From positions 565,419-629,418 of the forward strand of contig NZ_FOHS01000001.1 of assembly GCF_900111515.1 (NCBI RefSeq): a DNA stretch of 64,000 bases. The letters are read 5' to 3'. A model generated the notes under the pieces. That model saw only the letters and a list, made by a program, of their open reading frames with translations. It searched no databases and had not been told where the DNA came from. The DNA comes from Hymenobacter actinosclerus. Lineage in GTDB: Bacteria > Bacteroidota > Bacteroidia > Cytophagales > Hymenobacteraceae. This document shows, piece by piece, positions 24,894 through 34,829 of this stretch (position 1 is its first letter; every line of letters begins with the position of its first letter). Made by a program: the position numbers and the translations under genes.

Positions 24894-25187
24894 ATGGCAA
24901 ACAACGAAGAACAGCAGGGCACAGCCGCTACCACTGAGCGGAACCTGCGCAAAGAAATCATCGGCCGCGTAACCTCCTCCAAGATGGACAAGTCCATCAC
25001 GGTGATGGTTGAGAGCAAGATGAAGCACCCGATCTACGGCAAGTTCGTTACCAAGTCGACCAAGTTCATGGCCCACGACGAGAACAACGAGTGCGGCGAA
25101 GGCGACACGGTGCGCATTATGAGCACCCGCCCCTTGAGCAAGCTGAAGCGGTGGAGACTGGTTGAAATTCTAGAACGCGCCAAGTAA
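24894..25187 (+). CDS. rpsQ: 30S ribosomal protein S17
   Basis: The 97-residue product contains the S17 OB fold ([20 protein letters not shown], and the [21 protein letters not shown] block). A polar N-terminal extension of about 20 residues ([13 protein letters not shown]) precedes it. The protein binds the 16S 5' domain early in assembly. Confidence 0.96.
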   Translation: MANNEEQQGTAATTERNLRKEIIGRVTSSKMDKSITVMVESKMKHPIYGKFVTKSTKFMAHDENNECGEGDTVRIMSTRPLSKLKRWRLVEILERAK

Positions 25188-25188
25188 G

Positions 25189-25557
25189 ATGATACAGCAA
25201 GAATCCCGTCTGATCGTCGCTGATAACAGCGGCGCCAAAGAAGTTCTTTGCATTCGTGTCCTCGGTGGCACGGGCAAGAAGTACGCCAGCGTAGGCGACA
25301 AGATTGTCGTTTCGATCAAGTCGGCCATTGGCTCCGGCAACGCTAAAAAAGGCACGGTTTCCCGCGCTGTAGTTGTTCGCACGAAGAAGGAGGTTCGCCG
25401 CAAGGATGGCTCCTACATTCGTTTCGACGACAACGCTGCCGTGCTGCTCAACAATAACGACGAGCCGCGTGGTACGCGCATCTTCGGCCCCGTAGCCCGC
25501 GAGCTGCGTGAGCGCCAGTTCATGAAGATTGTTTCGCTGGCTCCTGAAGTTCTCTAA
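25189..25557 (+). CDS. rplN: 50S ribosomal protein L14
   Basis: The 122-residue L14 is complete, with the start [18 protein letters not shown] and the segment [15 protein letters not shown]. It sits at the subunit interface and is the target of the silencing factor RsfS. The gap to rplX is two bases. Confidence 0.97.
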   Translation: MIQQESRLIVADNSGAKEVLCIRVLGGTGKKYASVGDKIVVSIKSAIGSGNAKKGTVSRAVVVRTKKEVRRKDGSYIRFDDNAAVLLNNNDEPRGTRIFGPVARELRERQFMKIVSLAPEVL

Positions 25558-25559
25558 GC

Positions 25560-25820
25560 ATGGCAACGAAAAAAGCAACGCCTACGAAACTGCACGTGAA
25601 AACCGGCGACACCGTTCTGGTGATTGCCGGCGACGAGAAAGGCAAAACCGGCACCATCAAGTCGGTTAACCGTTCGACCCAGCGTGTGATCGTGGAAGGC
25701 CTGAACCTGGCAACCAAGCACAACAAACCCAGTGCGAAGAACCCCCAGGGCGGCATCACCAAGATCGAGGCCCCGATTCACGTGAGCAACGTGAAGCGCG
25801 TGGACTCGGCTAACGCCTAA
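25560..25820 (+). CDS. rplX: 50S ribosomal protein L24
   Basis: The 86-residue protein carries the KOW motif ([20 protein letters not shown]) and the [20 protein letters not shown] block of L24, an assembly initiator near the tunnel exit. The next gene begins 11 bases downstream. Confidence 0.95.
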   Translation: MATKKATPTKLHVKTGDTVLVIAGDEKGKTGTIKSVNRSTQRVIVEGLNLATKHNKPSAKNPQGGITKIEAPIHVSNVKRVDSANA

Positions 25821-25831
25821 CCGCTTCCGAC

Positions 25832-26392
25832 ATGGCTCGTTTCAAAGAGAAATACAACAACGAAGTAGTACCCGCGCTCCAGGAGAAATTCCAGTTCAAG
25901 AGCATCATGCAGGTACCACGCATCACCAAAATCTGCATCAACCGCGGCATTGGCGCGGCGGTAGCCGACAAGAAGTTGGTAGACAACGGCGTAGAAGAGC
26001 TGACCATCATTACCGGTCAGAAAGCTGTGCCTACGATTGCCAAGCGTTCGGTATCGAACTTCAAGCTGCGCGAGGGTATGCCAATCGGCGCCCGCGTAAC
26101 GCTACGGGGTGAGCAGATGTACGAATTCCTCGACCGTTTGCTGACCGTGGCCCTGCCCCGGGTACGCGACTTCAAAGGAATCAACGACAAAGGCTTCGAT
26201 GGCCGGGGTAACTATACCCTGGGCGTGAAGGAGCAGATCATTTTCCCGGAGATTTCGATTGACAAGATCAAGTCGATTGCCGGCATGGACATCACCTTCG
26301 TGACGTCGGCCGAAAACGACGAGCAGAGCTACGAGCTGCTCAAGGCCTTCGGAATGCCATTCGCCAACGCTAAGAAAGAAAACAATGGCTAA
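25832..26392 (+). CDS. rplE: 50S ribosomal protein L5
   Basis: The 186-residue L5 binds 5S rRNA and contacts P-site t[18 protein letters not shown] and [19 protein letters not shown] are family signatures, and the C-terminal half is complete. Its end overlaps the start of rpsN by eight bases, which suggests coupled translation. Confidence 0.97.
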   Translation: MARFKEKYNNEVVPALQEKFQFKSIMQVPRITKICINRGIGAAVADKKLVDNGVEELTIITGQKAVPTIAKRSVSNFKLREGMPIGARVTLRGEQMYEFLDRLLTVALPRVRDFKGINDKGFDGRGNYTLGVKEQIIFPEISIDKIKSIAGMDITFVTSAENDEQSYELLKAFGMPFANAKKENNG

Positions 26393-26654
26393 GGAGAGCA
26401 TGAAAGCACGGGAACGGAAGCGCATCGCGACCGTTGCCCGTTACGCCGAGAAGCGCAAGGCCCTGAAAGCGGCCGGCGACTACGAAGGCCTGGACAAACT
26501 GCCGCGTAATGCGTCGCCTGTGCGCCTGCACAACCGCGACAAAATCGACGGTCGTCCCCGCGGTTACATGCGTAAGTTCGGCATCAGCCGCGTACGCTTC
26601 CGCGAAATGGCCCTCGCCGGCAAAATCCCCGGCGTAACCAAGTCGAGCTGGTAA
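26385..26654 (+). CDS. rpsN: 30S ribosomal protein S14, zinc-free form
   Basis: The 89-residue S14 belongs to the long type without the CxxC zinc ribbon; no cysteine is present. The C-terminal block [20 protein letters not shown] is typical, followed by the conserved GISRVRFRE. It overlaps rplE by eight bases. The following 243-base spacer holds a word-like inverted repeat and a promoter for rpsH. Confidence 0.96.
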   Translation: MAKESMKARERKRIATVARYAEKRKALKAAGDYEGLDKLPRNASPVRLHNRDKIDGRPRGYMRKFGISRVRFREMALAGKIPGVTKSSW

Positions 26655-26661
26655 GCCAGTT

Positions 26662-26742
26662 GGATTAAGGATAAGGGATGAAAGGATAAGGAACTTCTGA
26701 AGTTGTCGTTAATCCTTTTATCCTTTATCTCTAATCCCTTTA
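26662..26742 (+). repeat. Imperfect inverted repeat in rpsN-rpsH spacer
   Basis: The left side repeats GGATTAAGGATAAGGGATGA and similar words; the right side has AATCCTTTTATCCTTTATCT and TCTAATCCC. The two sides can pair imperfectly. It resembles the other word-based spacer repeats in this window but uses a different word. Confidence 0.55.
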
Positions 26743-26851
26743 CAATTTGGCAGGTTGCCGAAAGAAACCATTGGCCGAGCCGTTACAAGCCGAGCCGAGT
26801 AGTCTTAACCGAAAATTTCGCTGACCCTTTCGGGGGCCGGTGAAATTTTCC

Positions 26852-26859
26852 TATCTTTG
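26852..26859 (+). promoter_or_regulatory. Internal promoter before rpsH (-7 box)
   Basis: TATCTTTG matches TAnnTTTG exactly, 38 bases before the rpsH ATG. The -33 region has no clear TTG at standard spacing. The long spacer before rpsH makes an internal start plausible. Confidence 0.5.
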
Positions 26860-26897
26860 CGGCTCCCTAAAAAAGGGCGCTTCATTTTTACAATCGA

Positions 26898-27296
26898 ATG
26901 AACACAGATCCAATTGCCGACTACCTGACCCGGGTACGCAATGCCATCAAGGCAAACCACCGGGTGGTGGAAATTCCGGCCAGCAACATCAAAAAGGAGA
27001 TTACGAAGGTGCTCTACAAAAAGGGCTACATTCAGAGCTACCGTTTTGACGACGCCGCCGTGCAGGGAACGATTAAAATCGCCCTCAAATACAACCCCAC
27101 CACGAAGGTGCCGGCTATCACCAAGTTGCAGCGCGTGAGCTCGCCCGGTCTGCGCCAGTATGCGCACGTTGGCAACATGCCCCGCGTACTCAGCGGCCTC
27201 GGCATCGCCATTCTCTCCACGTCGAAGGGCGTGATGACGGAGAAAGAGGCGAAGGCGGAGAACGTGGGCGGCGAAGTGCTGTGCTACGTTTACTAA
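26898..27296 (+). CDS. rpsH: 30S ribosomal protein S8
   Basis: The 132-residue S8 is a primary 16S rRNA binder. The start NTDPIADYLTRVRNAIKANH, the internal SSPGLRQYAHVGNMPRVLSG and the end NVGGEVLCYVY are characteristic. In E. coli S8 represses the spc operon. It begins a segment with its own -7 box. Confidence 0.97.
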   Translation: MNTDPIADYLTRVRNAIKANHRVVEIPASNIKKEITKVLYKKGYIQSYRFDDAAVQGTIKIALKYNPTTKVPAITKLQRVSSPGLRQYAHVGNMPRVLSGLGIAILSTSKGVMTEKEAKAENVGGEVLCYVY

Positions 27297-27316
27297 TCTG
27301 AAAGGAAACAGAAACT

Positions 27317-27871
27317 ATGTCACGCATTGGTAAACTGCCCATCAGCCTGCCCGACAACGTGCAGATTGAAGTGAGCAACGACAACAACGTAACCGTAAAG
27401 GGCCCGAAAGGCACGCTGGTAGTTCCCGTAGACCGCGACATTAACGTGGCTACCGAGGACGGCCAGTTGCTGGTAACGCGCCCCACGGAGCAGAAGCGCC
27501 ACAAGGCCATGCACGGCCTGTACCGCTCGCTGCTAAACAACGCCGTTGATGGCGTTAGCAATGGCCTCGAAAAGAAGCTGGAGCTGGTAGGTGTAGGTTA
27601 CAAAGCCGCCATGGCTGGTACCACCCTCGAGCTATCGCTGGGCTACTCGCACAACATCTTCCTGGCGCTGCCGGCCGAAGTAACGGCTACGGCCGTTACC
27701 GAAAAAGGTAAAAACCCCATCGTTACCCTCACCAGCATCGACAAGCAGTTGCTGGGCCAGGTAGCCGCAAAGATTCGCTCGTTGCGCAAAGTTGAGCCCT
27801 ACAAAGGCAAAGGCGTGCGTTTCGTGGGTGAGCAGATTCGTCGTAAGGCTGGTAAAACGGCTTCGAAATAA
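27317..27871 (+). CDS. rplF: 50S ribosomal protein L6
   Basis: The 184-residue protein has the two-domain L6 layout. SRIGKLPISLPDNVQIEV opens it, and the second domain ends KVEPYKGKGVRFVGEQIRRK. It supports the factor-binding region near the sarcin-ricin loop. It follows rpsH by 20 bases. Confidence 0.97.
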   Translation: MSRIGKLPISLPDNVQIEVSNDNNVTVKGPKGTLVVPVDRDINVATEDGQLLVTRPTEQKRHKAMHGLYRSLLNNAVDGVSNGLEKKLELVGVGYKAAMAGTTLELSLGYSHNIFLALPAEVTATAVTEKGKNPIVTLTSIDKQLLGQVAAKIRSLRKVEPYKGKGVRFVGEQIRRKAGKTASK

Positions 27872-27880
27872 TAACGCACC

Positions 27881-28231
27881 ATGGCTTTCGATAAAGCAAC
27901 TAGAAGAAAACGGATCCAGCGCATCATCCGCACTAAGGTGGCTGGCACGTCCGAGCGTCCGCGTTTGTCGGTGTTCCGCAGCAATACGGGCATTTATGCT
28001 CAGATTATTGACGACACCACCGGCCACACGCTGGCGTCTGCTTCCTCGAAGCACGTTTCGGTGGAAGGGGGCAACGGAGTCGCCCTCGCCGCCGCAGTCG
28101 GCAAAGAACTTGCCGCCCGTGCTACTGGAAAAGGAATTTCGAAAGTGGTATTTGACCGCTCCGGTTACCTCTACCACGGCCGCGTAAAATCATTGGCAGA
28201 AGGAGCCCGCGAAGGCGGCCTCAATTTCTAA
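27881..28231 (+). CDS. rplR: 50S ribosomal protein L18
   Basis: The 116-residue L18 binds 5S rRNA. A basic start ([14 protein letters not shown]) leads into [20 protein letters not shown], and the end [20 protein letters not shown] is diagnostic. It sits between rplF and rpsE with nine-base spacers. Confidence 0.96.
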   Translation: MAFDKATRRKRIQRIIRTKVAGTSERPRLSVFRSNTGIYAQIIDDTTGHTLASASSKHVSVEGGNGVALAAAVGKELAARATGKGISKVVFDRSGYLYHGRVKSLAEGAREGGLNF

Positions 28232-28240
28232 TCTATCCTC

Positions 28241-28849
28241 ATGGCAGAATTTAACAACGGCCCTCGGGGTGGTGGTAACGACCGCGGCGGCAACGGCCCT
28301 CGTGGTGGTGGCAATGACCGTCGCGGCGGCAATGACCGCAACAAAGACAACGATTCGCGCACCGGCGACTCCGACCTGAAAGAGAAAGTAGTAGCTATCA
28401 ACCGCGTTGCCAAAGTGGTAAAGGGTGGTCGTCGCTTCAGCTTCTCGGCCATCGTAGTAGTAGGTGACGGCAACGGCACCGTAGGCTATGGCCTCGGCAA
28501 AGCCAACGAAGTAACCGACGCCATTGCCAAAGGCATTGACGACGCGAAGAAGAACCTGGTGAAAGTGCCTTTGTACAAGCACACGGTTCCTCACAAAATG
28601 GAAGGTAAGTACTCGGGTGGTTTCGTGCTGGTTCAGCCGGCCGCCGCTGGTACGGGTGTAATTGCGGGCGGTGCCATGCGTGCCGTGTTCGAAAGCGCCG
28701 GTATCAAAGACGTACTGGCTAAGTCTAAAGGCTCGTCGAACCCTCACAACGTGGTGAAGGCTACCTTCGACGCCCTGCTAAAAATGCGCGACCCTATGCA
28801 AATTGCGCAGGCTCGTGGTATCACCCTCGCTCAGGTTTTTAACGGATAA
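28241..28849 (+). CDS. rpsE: 30S ribosomal protein S5 with RG-rich N-terminus
   Basis: The S5 body starts near residue 45 ([20 protein letters not shown]) and includes [17 protein letters not shown] and the usual end near [12 protein letters not shown]. Before it lies a 44-residue head made of Gly, Asn, Arg and Asp with repeats such as [17 protein letters not shown]5 lines the mRNA entry channel next to S3, which carries a similar tail at its C-terminus. S5 also affects decoding fidelity. The 202-residue length exceeds the 167 of E. coli because of this head. Confidence 0.96.
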   Translation: MAEFNNGPRGGGNDRGGNGPRGGGNDRRGGNDRNKDNDSRTGDSDLKEKVVAINRVAKVVKGGRRFSFSAIVVVGDGNGTVGYGLGKANEVTDAIAKGIDDAKKNLVKVPLYKHTVPHKMEGKYSGGFVLVQPAAAGTGVIAGGAMRAVFESAGIKDVLAKSKGSSNPHNVVKATFDALLKMRDPMQIAQARGITLAQVFNG

Positions 28850-28855
28850 GAGACG

Positions 28856-29035
28856 ATGGCGCAGATCCAAATCAAACTCGTAAGAAGCGTTATCGACCGC
28901 CCCGAGCGGCAGAAGCGTACCGTGCAGGCCCTCGGCCTCGGCAAAATGAACAGCACCCGGACTGTGGAAAACACTTCCGAAATAGCTGGCATGATTAAAG
29001 CCGTTCAGCACCTATTGGAAGTAACCGAACTCTAG
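28856..29035 (+). CDS. rpmD: 50S ribosomal protein L30
   Basis: This 59-residue protein has the L30 ferredoxin-like fold pattern: IQIKLVRSVIDRPERQKRTV, then ALGLGKMNSTRTVENT, then a C-terminal helix IAGMIKAVQHLLEV. It lies six bases after rpsE and ten bases before rplO, the usual place. Confidence 0.95.
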   Translation: MAQIQIKLVRSVIDRPERQKRTVQALGLGKMNSTRTVENTSEIAGMIKAVQHLLEVTEL

Positions 29036-29045
29036 GAACTCGAAC

Positions 29046-29489
29046 ATGAATCTCAGCAATCTCCAGCCCGCCACCGGCTCCACCCGCAATGTAAAGCGCG
29101 TGGGTCGTGGTACGGGTTCCGGCCGCGGCGGCACTTCGACGCGTGGTCACAAAGGTGCCAAGTCCCGCTCGGGTTACTCCAAGAAGTCGGGCTTCGAAGG
29201 TGGCCAGATGCCTCTGCAGCGTCGGGTGCCTAAGTTTGGCTTCAAGAACATCAACCGCATTGAGTACAAAGCCGTCAACCTCGACGTGCTGGCTGCTCTG
29301 GCCGAAAACGGTGCTACTACCTTCGACGCCGCTTTCTTTGTGAATGCCGGTCTGGCTTCGAAGAGCGCCAAAATCAAGGTTCTGGGCCGTGGTGAAGTTA
29401 CCACCGCCCTGGAAGTACATGCCCACGCCTTCTCGAAATCGGCTGTTGAGGCTATCGAGAAAGCCGGCGGAAAAGCCGTGACGCTCTAA
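29046..29489 (+). CDS. rplO: 50S ribosomal protein L15
   Basis: The 147-residue L15 has the extended Gly/Arg-rich N-terminal arm (RNVKRVGRGTGSGRGGTSTR) that threads into 23S rRNA, then the globular domain. GFEGGQMPLQRRVPKFGF is the family signature. It precedes secY by 14 bases. Confidence 0.97.
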   Translation: MNLSNLQPATGSTRNVKRVGRGTGSGRGGTSTRGHKGAKSRSGYSKKSGFEGGQMPLQRRVPKFGFKNINRIEYKAVNLDVLAALAENGATTFDAAFFVNAGLASKSAKIKVLGRGEVTTALEVHAHAFSKSAVEAIEKAGGKAVTL

Positions 29490-29503
29490 GCATCAAAGCA
29501 GCA

Positions 29504-30817
29504 ATGAAAAAACTTATCGAGTCGATAAAGAATGTATTTGCGATTGAGGATCTGCGTACGCGGATTCTCAATACGCTTTTTTTCATTGCCATCTACCGGC
29601 TGGGTTCCTTCGTGGTGCTGCCGGGTATTGATCCTACCCGCTTAAAAACCGGTGCTTCGGGCGTGCTGGGCATTCTTGATACCCTGCTGGGTGGGGCATT
29701 CAGTCATGCTTCCATCTTCGCTTTGGGCATTATGCCCTACATCTCGGCTTCTATTGTACTGCAGCTGCTGACTATTGCAGTGCCGTACTTCCAGAAGCTG
29801 CAGAAGGAAGGGGAGTCAGGTCGGAATAAAATCAGCCAGTACACGCGTATCCTCACAATTCCGATTGTGGCGGCGCAGTCGGTGGGTTTTATTGCCACCA
29901 TCAACGCCGAGGCCATCATGAACCCGGGCGTCTTCTTCACCGTTTCGACGGCTCTTATTGTTACGGCAGGCACCCTGTTCTGCATGTGGCTGGGAGAGAA
30001 GATTACCGATAAGGGTATCGGCAACGGTATCTCGATGCTGATTATGATTGGCATCGTCTCGCGCCTGCCCGGCGCCCTGATTGGGGAAGCCACGGCCCGC
30101 TCGATGCGTGGCTCGCTGATTTTCCTCATTGAGATGGCCGTGCTCTTCGTGGTGGTTATGGCCGTTATCATCCTCACGCAGGCCGTGCGGCAGATTCCGG
30201 TGCAGTATGCCAAGCAGGTGGGCGGTGCCGCTTCGCTTAGTTCCCAGCGGCAGTACATTCCGATGAAAGTGAATGCGGCCGGTGTAATGCCAATCATTTT
30301 CGCTCAATCATTGATGTTCGTGCCGGCAATTGCTGCCTCGGCCTGGAACAAGGACAGTGAGGCCGCTACTATGATTGGTACCTGGTTCCAGCCCAACCAT
30401 GCCGTTTACAACGTCGTGTTTGGGCTGCTCATCGTCGTGTTCACCTACTTCTACACGGCTATCAGCGTCAACCCCAACCAGATTGCGGACGACTTGAAGC
30501 GCAGCGGTGGGTTTATCCCCGGGGTGAAGCCGGGTCGTGATACATCGGAGTTCATTGATGAGGTACTTACCCGTATCACATTGCCCGGCGCGGTGGCACT
30601 GGCAATTATTGCCATCCTGCCTGCCATTGCTACGGTGGCCGGTGTAACGGGACCCTTTGCCCAGTTCTATGGTGGTACTTCGCTCATCATTATGGTGGGC
30701 GTGGTGCTCGATACCATGAACCAGGTGAAGAGCTATCTGCTCATGCGTCAGTACGACAGCATGATGAAGACGGGCAAAACCCGGGGCCGTTCGCAGAACA
30801 TTTCCATGGCTTCGTAG
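29504..30817 (+). CDS. secY: Preprotein translocase subunit SecY
   Basis: The 437-residue protein has the ten-helix translocon layout. The first helix region (LFFIAIYRLGSFVVLPGID), the plug region after it, and helix 7 around the NAAGVMPIIFAQSLM motif are clear, with the cytoplasmic C-terminal loop GFIPGVKPGRDTSEF. It forms the protein-conducting channel with SecE, whose gene is at 3276. The lone pseudosubstrate-like plug gene order (rplO-secY-map-infA) matches most bacteria. Confidence 0.97.
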   Translation: MKKLIESIKNVFAIEDLRTRILNTLFFIAIYRLGSFVVLPGIDPTRLKTGASGVLGILDTLLGGAFSHASIFALGIMPYISASIVLQLLTIAVPYFQKLQKEGESGRNKISQYTRILTIPIVAAQSVGFIATINAEAIMNPGVFFTVSTALIVTAGTLFCMWLGEKITDKGIGNGISMLIMIGIVSRLPGALIGEATARSMRGSLIFLIEMAVLFVVVMAVIILTQAVRQIPVQYAKQVGGAASLSSQRQYIPMKVNAAGVMPIIFAQSLMFVPAIAASAWNKDSEAATMIGTWFQPNHAVYNVVFGLLIVVFTYFYTAISVNPNQIADDLKRSGGFIPGVKPGRDTSEFIDEVLTRITLPGAVALAIIAILPAIATVAGVTGPFAQFYGGTSLIIMVGVVLDTMNQVKSYLLMRQYDSMMKTGKTRGRSQNISMAS

Positions 30818-30819
30818 AA

Positions 30820-31602
30820 ATGATTTTTTACAAAACCGAAGAGGAAATCGACTTGATGAAGGCTAGTGCGAAAGTGCTGGCCCAGGCTCACGGCGAAGTC
30901 GCCAAGCTCATCGGGGAAGGTGTAACTACTCGGGCCTTGGATCAGCGGGCCGAAGAGTTTATCCGCGACAATGGGGGCTCGCCTTCGTTCAAGGGATACA
31001 ACGGCTTCGAGTACAGCTTATGCATCTCGCCTAACTCGGTTGTGGTACACGGTTTCCCGGGCGACTACGTGCTGAAAAGCGGCGACATCGTTTCGATTGA
31101 CTGTGGAGTTCAGCTTAACGGCTACCACTCTGATAGCGCCTATACCTACCCGGTAGGGGAGGTGGCGCCGGAAGTGCTGACGCTGCTGGACGAAACCAAA
31201 AAGTCGCTCTATCTGGGCATCGAGCAGGCGGTGGTGGGCAACCGCCTCGGTGATGTGAGCTACGCCATCCAGAACTACGTGGAGAAGCAGGGCTACGGCG
31301 TAGTGCGGGAGTTGGTTGGTCACGGCATTGGCCAGAAGCTGCACGAGCGGCCCGAGGTACCCAACTACGGCAAGCGTGGTTCGGGCCTGAAGCTGCAAGC
31401 CGGACTTACGCTGGCCGTTGAGCCGATGGTGAACCTAGGCACGAAAAGCGTGGTGCAGGAAAAGGATGGCTGGACTATCCGCACCAAGGATTTCAAACCC
31501 TCGGCGCACTTTGAGCACACAATCGTTGTTCGCAAAGACAAGGCAGAAATTCTGACCTCCTTCGATTACATAGAACAAGCCTTACAGGCAAAAACCTTAT
31601 AG
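30820..31602 (+). CDS. map: Methionine aminopeptidase, type I
   Basis: The 260-residue enzyme removes the initiator methionine from new proteins. Metal ligands are visible: D in [14 protein letters not shown] (two aspartates), H in [18 protein letters not shown] in AVEPMVNLG and E in HFEHTIVV. The substrate-side HGFPGD histidine is also present. It starts two bases after secY and is eight bases before infA. Confidence 0.96.
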   Translation: MIFYKTEEEIDLMKASAKVLAQAHGEVAKLIGEGVTTRALDQRAEEFIRDNGGSPSFKGYNGFEYSLCISPNSVVVHGFPGDYVLKSGDIVSIDCGVQLNGYHSDSAYTYPVGEVAPEVLTLLDETKKSLYLGIEQAVVGNRLGDVSYAIQNYVEKQGYGVVRELVGHGIGQKLHERPEVPNYGKRGSGLKLQAGLTLAVEPMVNLGTKSVVQEKDGWTIRTKDFKPSAHFEHTIVVRKDKAEILTSFDYIEQALQAKTL

Positions 31603-31609
31603 TAGCCAT

Positions 31610-31828
31610 ATGGCCAAACAAACTTCCATTGAGCAGGACGGTACCATCCTGGAAGCCTTATCCAACGCCATGTTCCGCGTGGAGCTGGAAAACGGGCACC
31701 AGCTCATTGCTCACATATCGGGCAAGATGCGGATGCACTACATCAAAATCCTGCCGGGAGATAAGGTGAAACTCGAAATGTCGCCCTACGATTTGTCGAA
31801 GGGCCGTATCGTGTACCGTTATAAGTAA
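31610..31828 (+). CDS. infA: Translation initiation factor IF-1
   Basis: The 72-residue OB-fold protein matches IF-1 throughout ([39 protein letters not shown], and [13 protein letters not shown]). It occupies the A site during initiation. It sits between map and rpmJ. Confidence 0.97.
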   Translation: MAKQTSIEQDGTILEALSNAMFRVELENGHQLIAHISGKMRMHYIKILPGDKVKLEMSPYDLSKGRIVYRYK

Positions 31829-31936
31829 GGGTATGGGGTACTTGGGGTCCGGGGAACTGGGTTGAGCGTCAACCAGGTTGTTCGGCCCTAGCCAACTCAG
31901 ACCCTTTTGAACCTCCGACCCTAACCACTCACTACC

Positions 31937-32053
31937 ATGAAAGTAAAAACTTCCATCAAAAAGCGTAGCGCCGATTGCAAGATCATTCGTCGCAATGGCA
32001 AGCTCTACGTCATCAACAAAAAGAACCCCCGCTTCAAGCAGCGTCAGGGATAA
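31937..32053 (+). CDS. rpmJ: 50S ribosomal protein L36
   Basis: This 38-residue gene encodes [20 protein letters not shown], then the usual RFKQRQG end. The Cys/Cys/Cys/His zinc ribbon of the common form has mostly been lost; only one cysteine (residue 14) remains, so it is probably the zinc-independent type. The spacers on both sides, about 110 bases each, hold GGGGTC-type word repeats. Confidence 0.95.
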   Translation: MKVKTSIKKRSADCKIIRRNGKLYVINKKNPRFKQRQG

Positions 32054-32167
32054 TTATTGGAAATTGGGGTCTTTGGAGCATGGCAGCTTGCTGTGTGTTC
32101 CGACAGCCAGAGCTAATCAGCAGCGGAACCCCAAGACCCTAACTCGCCAACAACCCAAACTCATCAC

Positions 32168-32545
32168 ATGGCTCGTATTGCAGGGGTAGACATCCCAGAC
32201 AACAAGCGCGGCGAAATCTCGCTGACTTACATTTTCGGCATCGGCAAGACGTCGGCCCAGCAAATCCTTTCGAAGGCAGGTGTTGACCTGAACAAGAAAG
32301 TGAAGGACTGGACCGAGGAGGAAGCCGGCGAAATCCGGAGCATCATCGCCAGCACCTACAAAACGGAAGGCGTGTTGCGTTCGGAAGTGCAGCTCAACAT
32401 CAAGCGGCTCATGGACATCGGTTGCTACCGGGGTCTGCGTCACCGTAAGGGTCTGCCCGTTCGTGGTCAGCGCACCAAGAACAACTCGCGTACCCGTAAG
32501 GGCAAGCGCAAGACCGTTGCCGGTAAGAAAAAAGCCACTAAATAA
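32168..32545 (+). CDS. rpsM: 30S ribosomal protein S13
   Basis: The 125-residue S13 contacts P-site tRNA and the 50S subunit. [20 protein letters not shown] and the C-terminal [20 protein letters not shown] are diagnostic, with a Lys-rich end. It opens the alpha-operon part of the cluster. Confidence 0.97.
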   Translation: MARIAGVDIPDNKRGEISLTYIFGIGKTSAQQILSKAGVDLNKKVKDWTEEEAGEIRSIIASTYKTEGVLRSEVQLNIKRLMDIGCYRGLRHRKGLPVRGQRTKNNSRTRKGKRKTVAGKKKATK

Positions 32546-32624
32546 TCTGTAGCGGGAATCAGGCTGATGGGTTGCGAAAAGCTTTCAGCCTAACACCTTC
32601 CGCAGTAATTTTTGCGATAACCAA

Positions 32625-33017
32625 ATGGCACAGAAAAGAAAAGACAAAGCCAAGAAGCGCGTTGTCGTTGTTGAGCCCGTAGGGCAGGTCCACATCAAGG
32701 CCTCGTTCAACAACATCATCATCTCCATCACCAACAACAATGGCCAGGTAATTTCCTGGGCTTCGGCTGGCAAGATGGGATTCCGGGGTTCGAAGAAGAA
32801 CACTCCCTACGCCGCCCAAATGGCGATGTCGGATGCCGGCAAAGTTGCCCACGACCTGGGCATGCGCAAGGCCGAGGTGTTTGTGAAGGGTCCGGGTGCA
32901 GGCCGTGAGTCGGCTATCCGCACGCTGGGTAATGTGGGCATCGAGGTAACGACCATTAAGGACGTAACTCCGCTGCCGCATAACGGCTGCCGCCCTCCTA
33001 AGCGTCGTCGCGTTTAG
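32625..33017 (+). CDS. rpsK: 30S ribosomal protein S11
   Basis: The 130-residue S11 lies on the 30S platform near the anti-Shine-Dalgarno end of 16S r[22 protein letters not shown], the [15 protein letters not shown] block and the end [15 protein letters not shown] identify it. It follows rpsM by 79 bases. Confidence 0.97.
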   Translation: MAQKRKDKAKKRVVVVEPVGQVHIKASFNNIIISITNNNGQVISWASAGKMGFRGSKKNTPYAAQMAMSDAGKVAHDLGMRKAEVFVKGPGAGRESAIRTLGNVGIEVTTIKDVTPLPHNGCRPPKRRRV

Positions 33018-33076
33018 TTTAAAGCCCCGCGCTGGCCTGCCGGGCCGCGCCCCCTTCAACCCCCAACAACTCCGAA

Positions 33077-33682
33077 ATGGCACGTTATACTGGTCCTAAA
33101 ACCAAGATTGCCCGTCGCTTCAATGAGCCGATTTTCGGCCCTAGCAAGGCACTCACCAAAAAAGCATATCCTCCCGGCCAGCACGGCCGTGGTCGTCGTA
33201 AGAAGCAGAGCGAGTACGCTATCCAGCTGATGGAGAAGCAGAAAGTGAAGTACATGTACGGCATGCTCGAAAAGCAGTTCGAGAACCTCTTCCACAAGGC
33301 TGCGGCTGCTCCCGGCATCACCGGCGACAACCTGCTGGCCATGCTGGAGTCGCGCCTCGACAACACGGTGTACCGTTTGGGCATTGCCCCAACGCGTCGC
33401 GCCGCCCGTCAGCTGGTGTTGCACAAGCACATCACCGTAAACGGCGAGATTGTAAACATCGCTTCGTACAAGCTCCGCGCCGGCGACATCGTGGCCGTTC
33501 GCGAGAAGTCGAAGTCGCTGGAAGCCATCACCACGAGCCTGAGCGCCCGCAATGCCCGCGCTTTCTCGTGGCTGGAGTGGGACGGCAAGGATATGGTCGG
33601 CAAGTTCCTCAATGCGCCTTCGCGCGAGCTGATTCCGGAGACCATCACCGAGCAGCTCATCGTCGAACTGTATTCGAAGTAG
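33077..33682 (+). CDS. rpsD: 30S ribosomal protein S4, zinc-free form
   Basis: The 201-residue S4 is a primary assembly protein and part of the mRNA entry channel. The N-terminal domain ([14 protein letters not shown]) lacks the cysteine zinc site of the C+ type. The S4 RNA-binding domain [20 protein letters not shown] and the [17 protein letters not shown] block are present. In E. coli S4 represses this operon and can act as an antiterminator. Confidence 0.97.
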   Translation: MARYTGPKTKIARRFNEPIFGPSKALTKKAYPPGQHGRGRRKKQSEYAIQLMEKQKVKYMYGMLEKQFENLFHKAAAAPGITGDNLLAMLESRLDNTVYRLGIAPTRRAARQLVLHKHITVNGEIVNIASYKLRAGDIVAVREKSKSLEAITTSLSARNARAFSWLEWDGKDMVGKFLNAPSRELIPETITEQLIVELYSK

Positions 33683-33690
33683 TAAACGAA

Positions 33691-33712
33691 GCGGCCCGGA
33701 CGCCCGGGCCGC
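33691..33712 (+). terminator. GC hairpin between rpsD and rpoA
   Basis: GCGGCCCGG (33691-33699) pairs with CCGGGCCGC (33704-33712) around a 4-base loop, nine bases after the rpsD stop. No T run follows immediately, so it may attenuate or stabilise rather than terminate. The rest of the 146-base spacer has AGGTATTAGGTATTGGGT-type words. Confidence 0.45.
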
Positions 33713-33828
33713 TCGTTGGCTTCGCTGCCTTTTTATTGAATTCAGGTATTAGGTATTGGGTAACAGGCACTGCAAACGCATCCTTTTACCTGATACCTTT
33801 TACTCAATTTTAACCAACCGCCCCACTT

Positions 33829-34818
33829 ATGTCAATCTTAGCTTTTCAAATGCCGGAGAAAGTGGTGATGGAGAAATCCGACGACTTCTACGGCACGTTT
33901 GAATTCAAACCGCTTGAGAAAGGCTACGGCGTCACGATCGGCAACGCTTTGCGCCGCATCCTGCTGTCGTCGCTGGAGGGCTACGCCATCACCTCGGTGC
34001 GCACCAACAGCGTGCTGCACGAGTTCATGACCATCGAAGGCGTGCTGGAAGATATGTCCGAAATCATCCTCAACCTGAAGCAGATTCGCTTTAAGAAGGT
34101 GAGCGATGCCATTGAGGATAAAATCACGGTTCGCATCAAAGGCCAGGACTCGTTCAAGGCCGGCGACATCAACAACTTCACCAACGGGTTTGAGGTTCTC
34201 AACACCGAGATGGTTATCTGCCACGTGGACCCCGGAACGGAGCTGGAGTTCGAGTTCACGATTCAGAAGGGCCGCGGCTACGTGCCGGCCGAGGAGAACA
34301 AGCCCCTCGACCAGGTGTTCGGCCAGATTGCCATCGACGCCATCTTCACGCCGATTAAGAATGTGAAGTACAGCGTGGAAAACACCCGCGTGGAGCAGAA
34401 GACCGACTACGAGAAGCTCGTTATCGAGATTCACACCGACGGTTCGATTCATCCGGAGGAAGCCCTGAAGGGGGCCGCCAACATTCTGATTCAGCACTTC
34501 ATGCTGTTCTCCGACAGCACCATGACCTTCGAGACGGTGAAAGCCGAGGAGGAGGAAATCGTGGACGAGGAGACGCTGCACATGCGCAAGGTGCTCAAGA
34601 CGCCGCTGGCCGACATGGACCTGAGCGTACGCGCCTACAACTGCCTCAAGGCCGCCGACATCAAGAGCCTCGGCGATTTGGTGCAGCTGGACATGGCCGA
34701 CATGATGAAGTTCCGCAACTTCGGTAAGAAGTCGCTCACGGAACTGGAAAACCTCGTGGAGGAGAAGGGCCTGACCTTCGGCATGGACCTGGGCAAGTAC
34801 AAGCTCGACGAAGAATAG
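33829..34818 (+). CDS. rpoA: RNA polymerase subunit alpha
   Basis: The 329-residue protein has the N-terminal dimerisation domain ([20 protein letters not shown], with [16 protein letters not shown]). A linker near 235-250 leads to the C-terminal domain that contacts regulators and UP elements ([20 protein letters not shown], then [14 protein letters not shown]). It assembles beta and beta-prime. A strong terminator lies right after it. Confidence 0.97.
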   Translation: MSILAFQMPEKVVMEKSDDFYGTFEFKPLEKGYGVTIGNALRRILLSSLEGYAITSVRTNSVLHEFMTIEGVLEDMSEIILNLKQIRFKKVSDAIEDKITVRIKGQDSFKAGDINNFTNGFEVLNTEMVICHVDPGTELEFEFTIQKGRGYVPAEENKPLDQVFGQIAIDAIFTPIKNVKYSVENTRVEQKTDYEKLVIEIHTDGSIHPEEALKGAANILIQHFMLFSDSTMTFETVKAEEEEIVDEETLHMRKVLKTPLADMDLSVRAYNCLKAADIKSLGDLVQLDMADMMKFRNFGKKSLTELENLVEEKGLTFGMDLGKYKLDEE

Positions 34819-34829
34819 TCGCTCAACGA

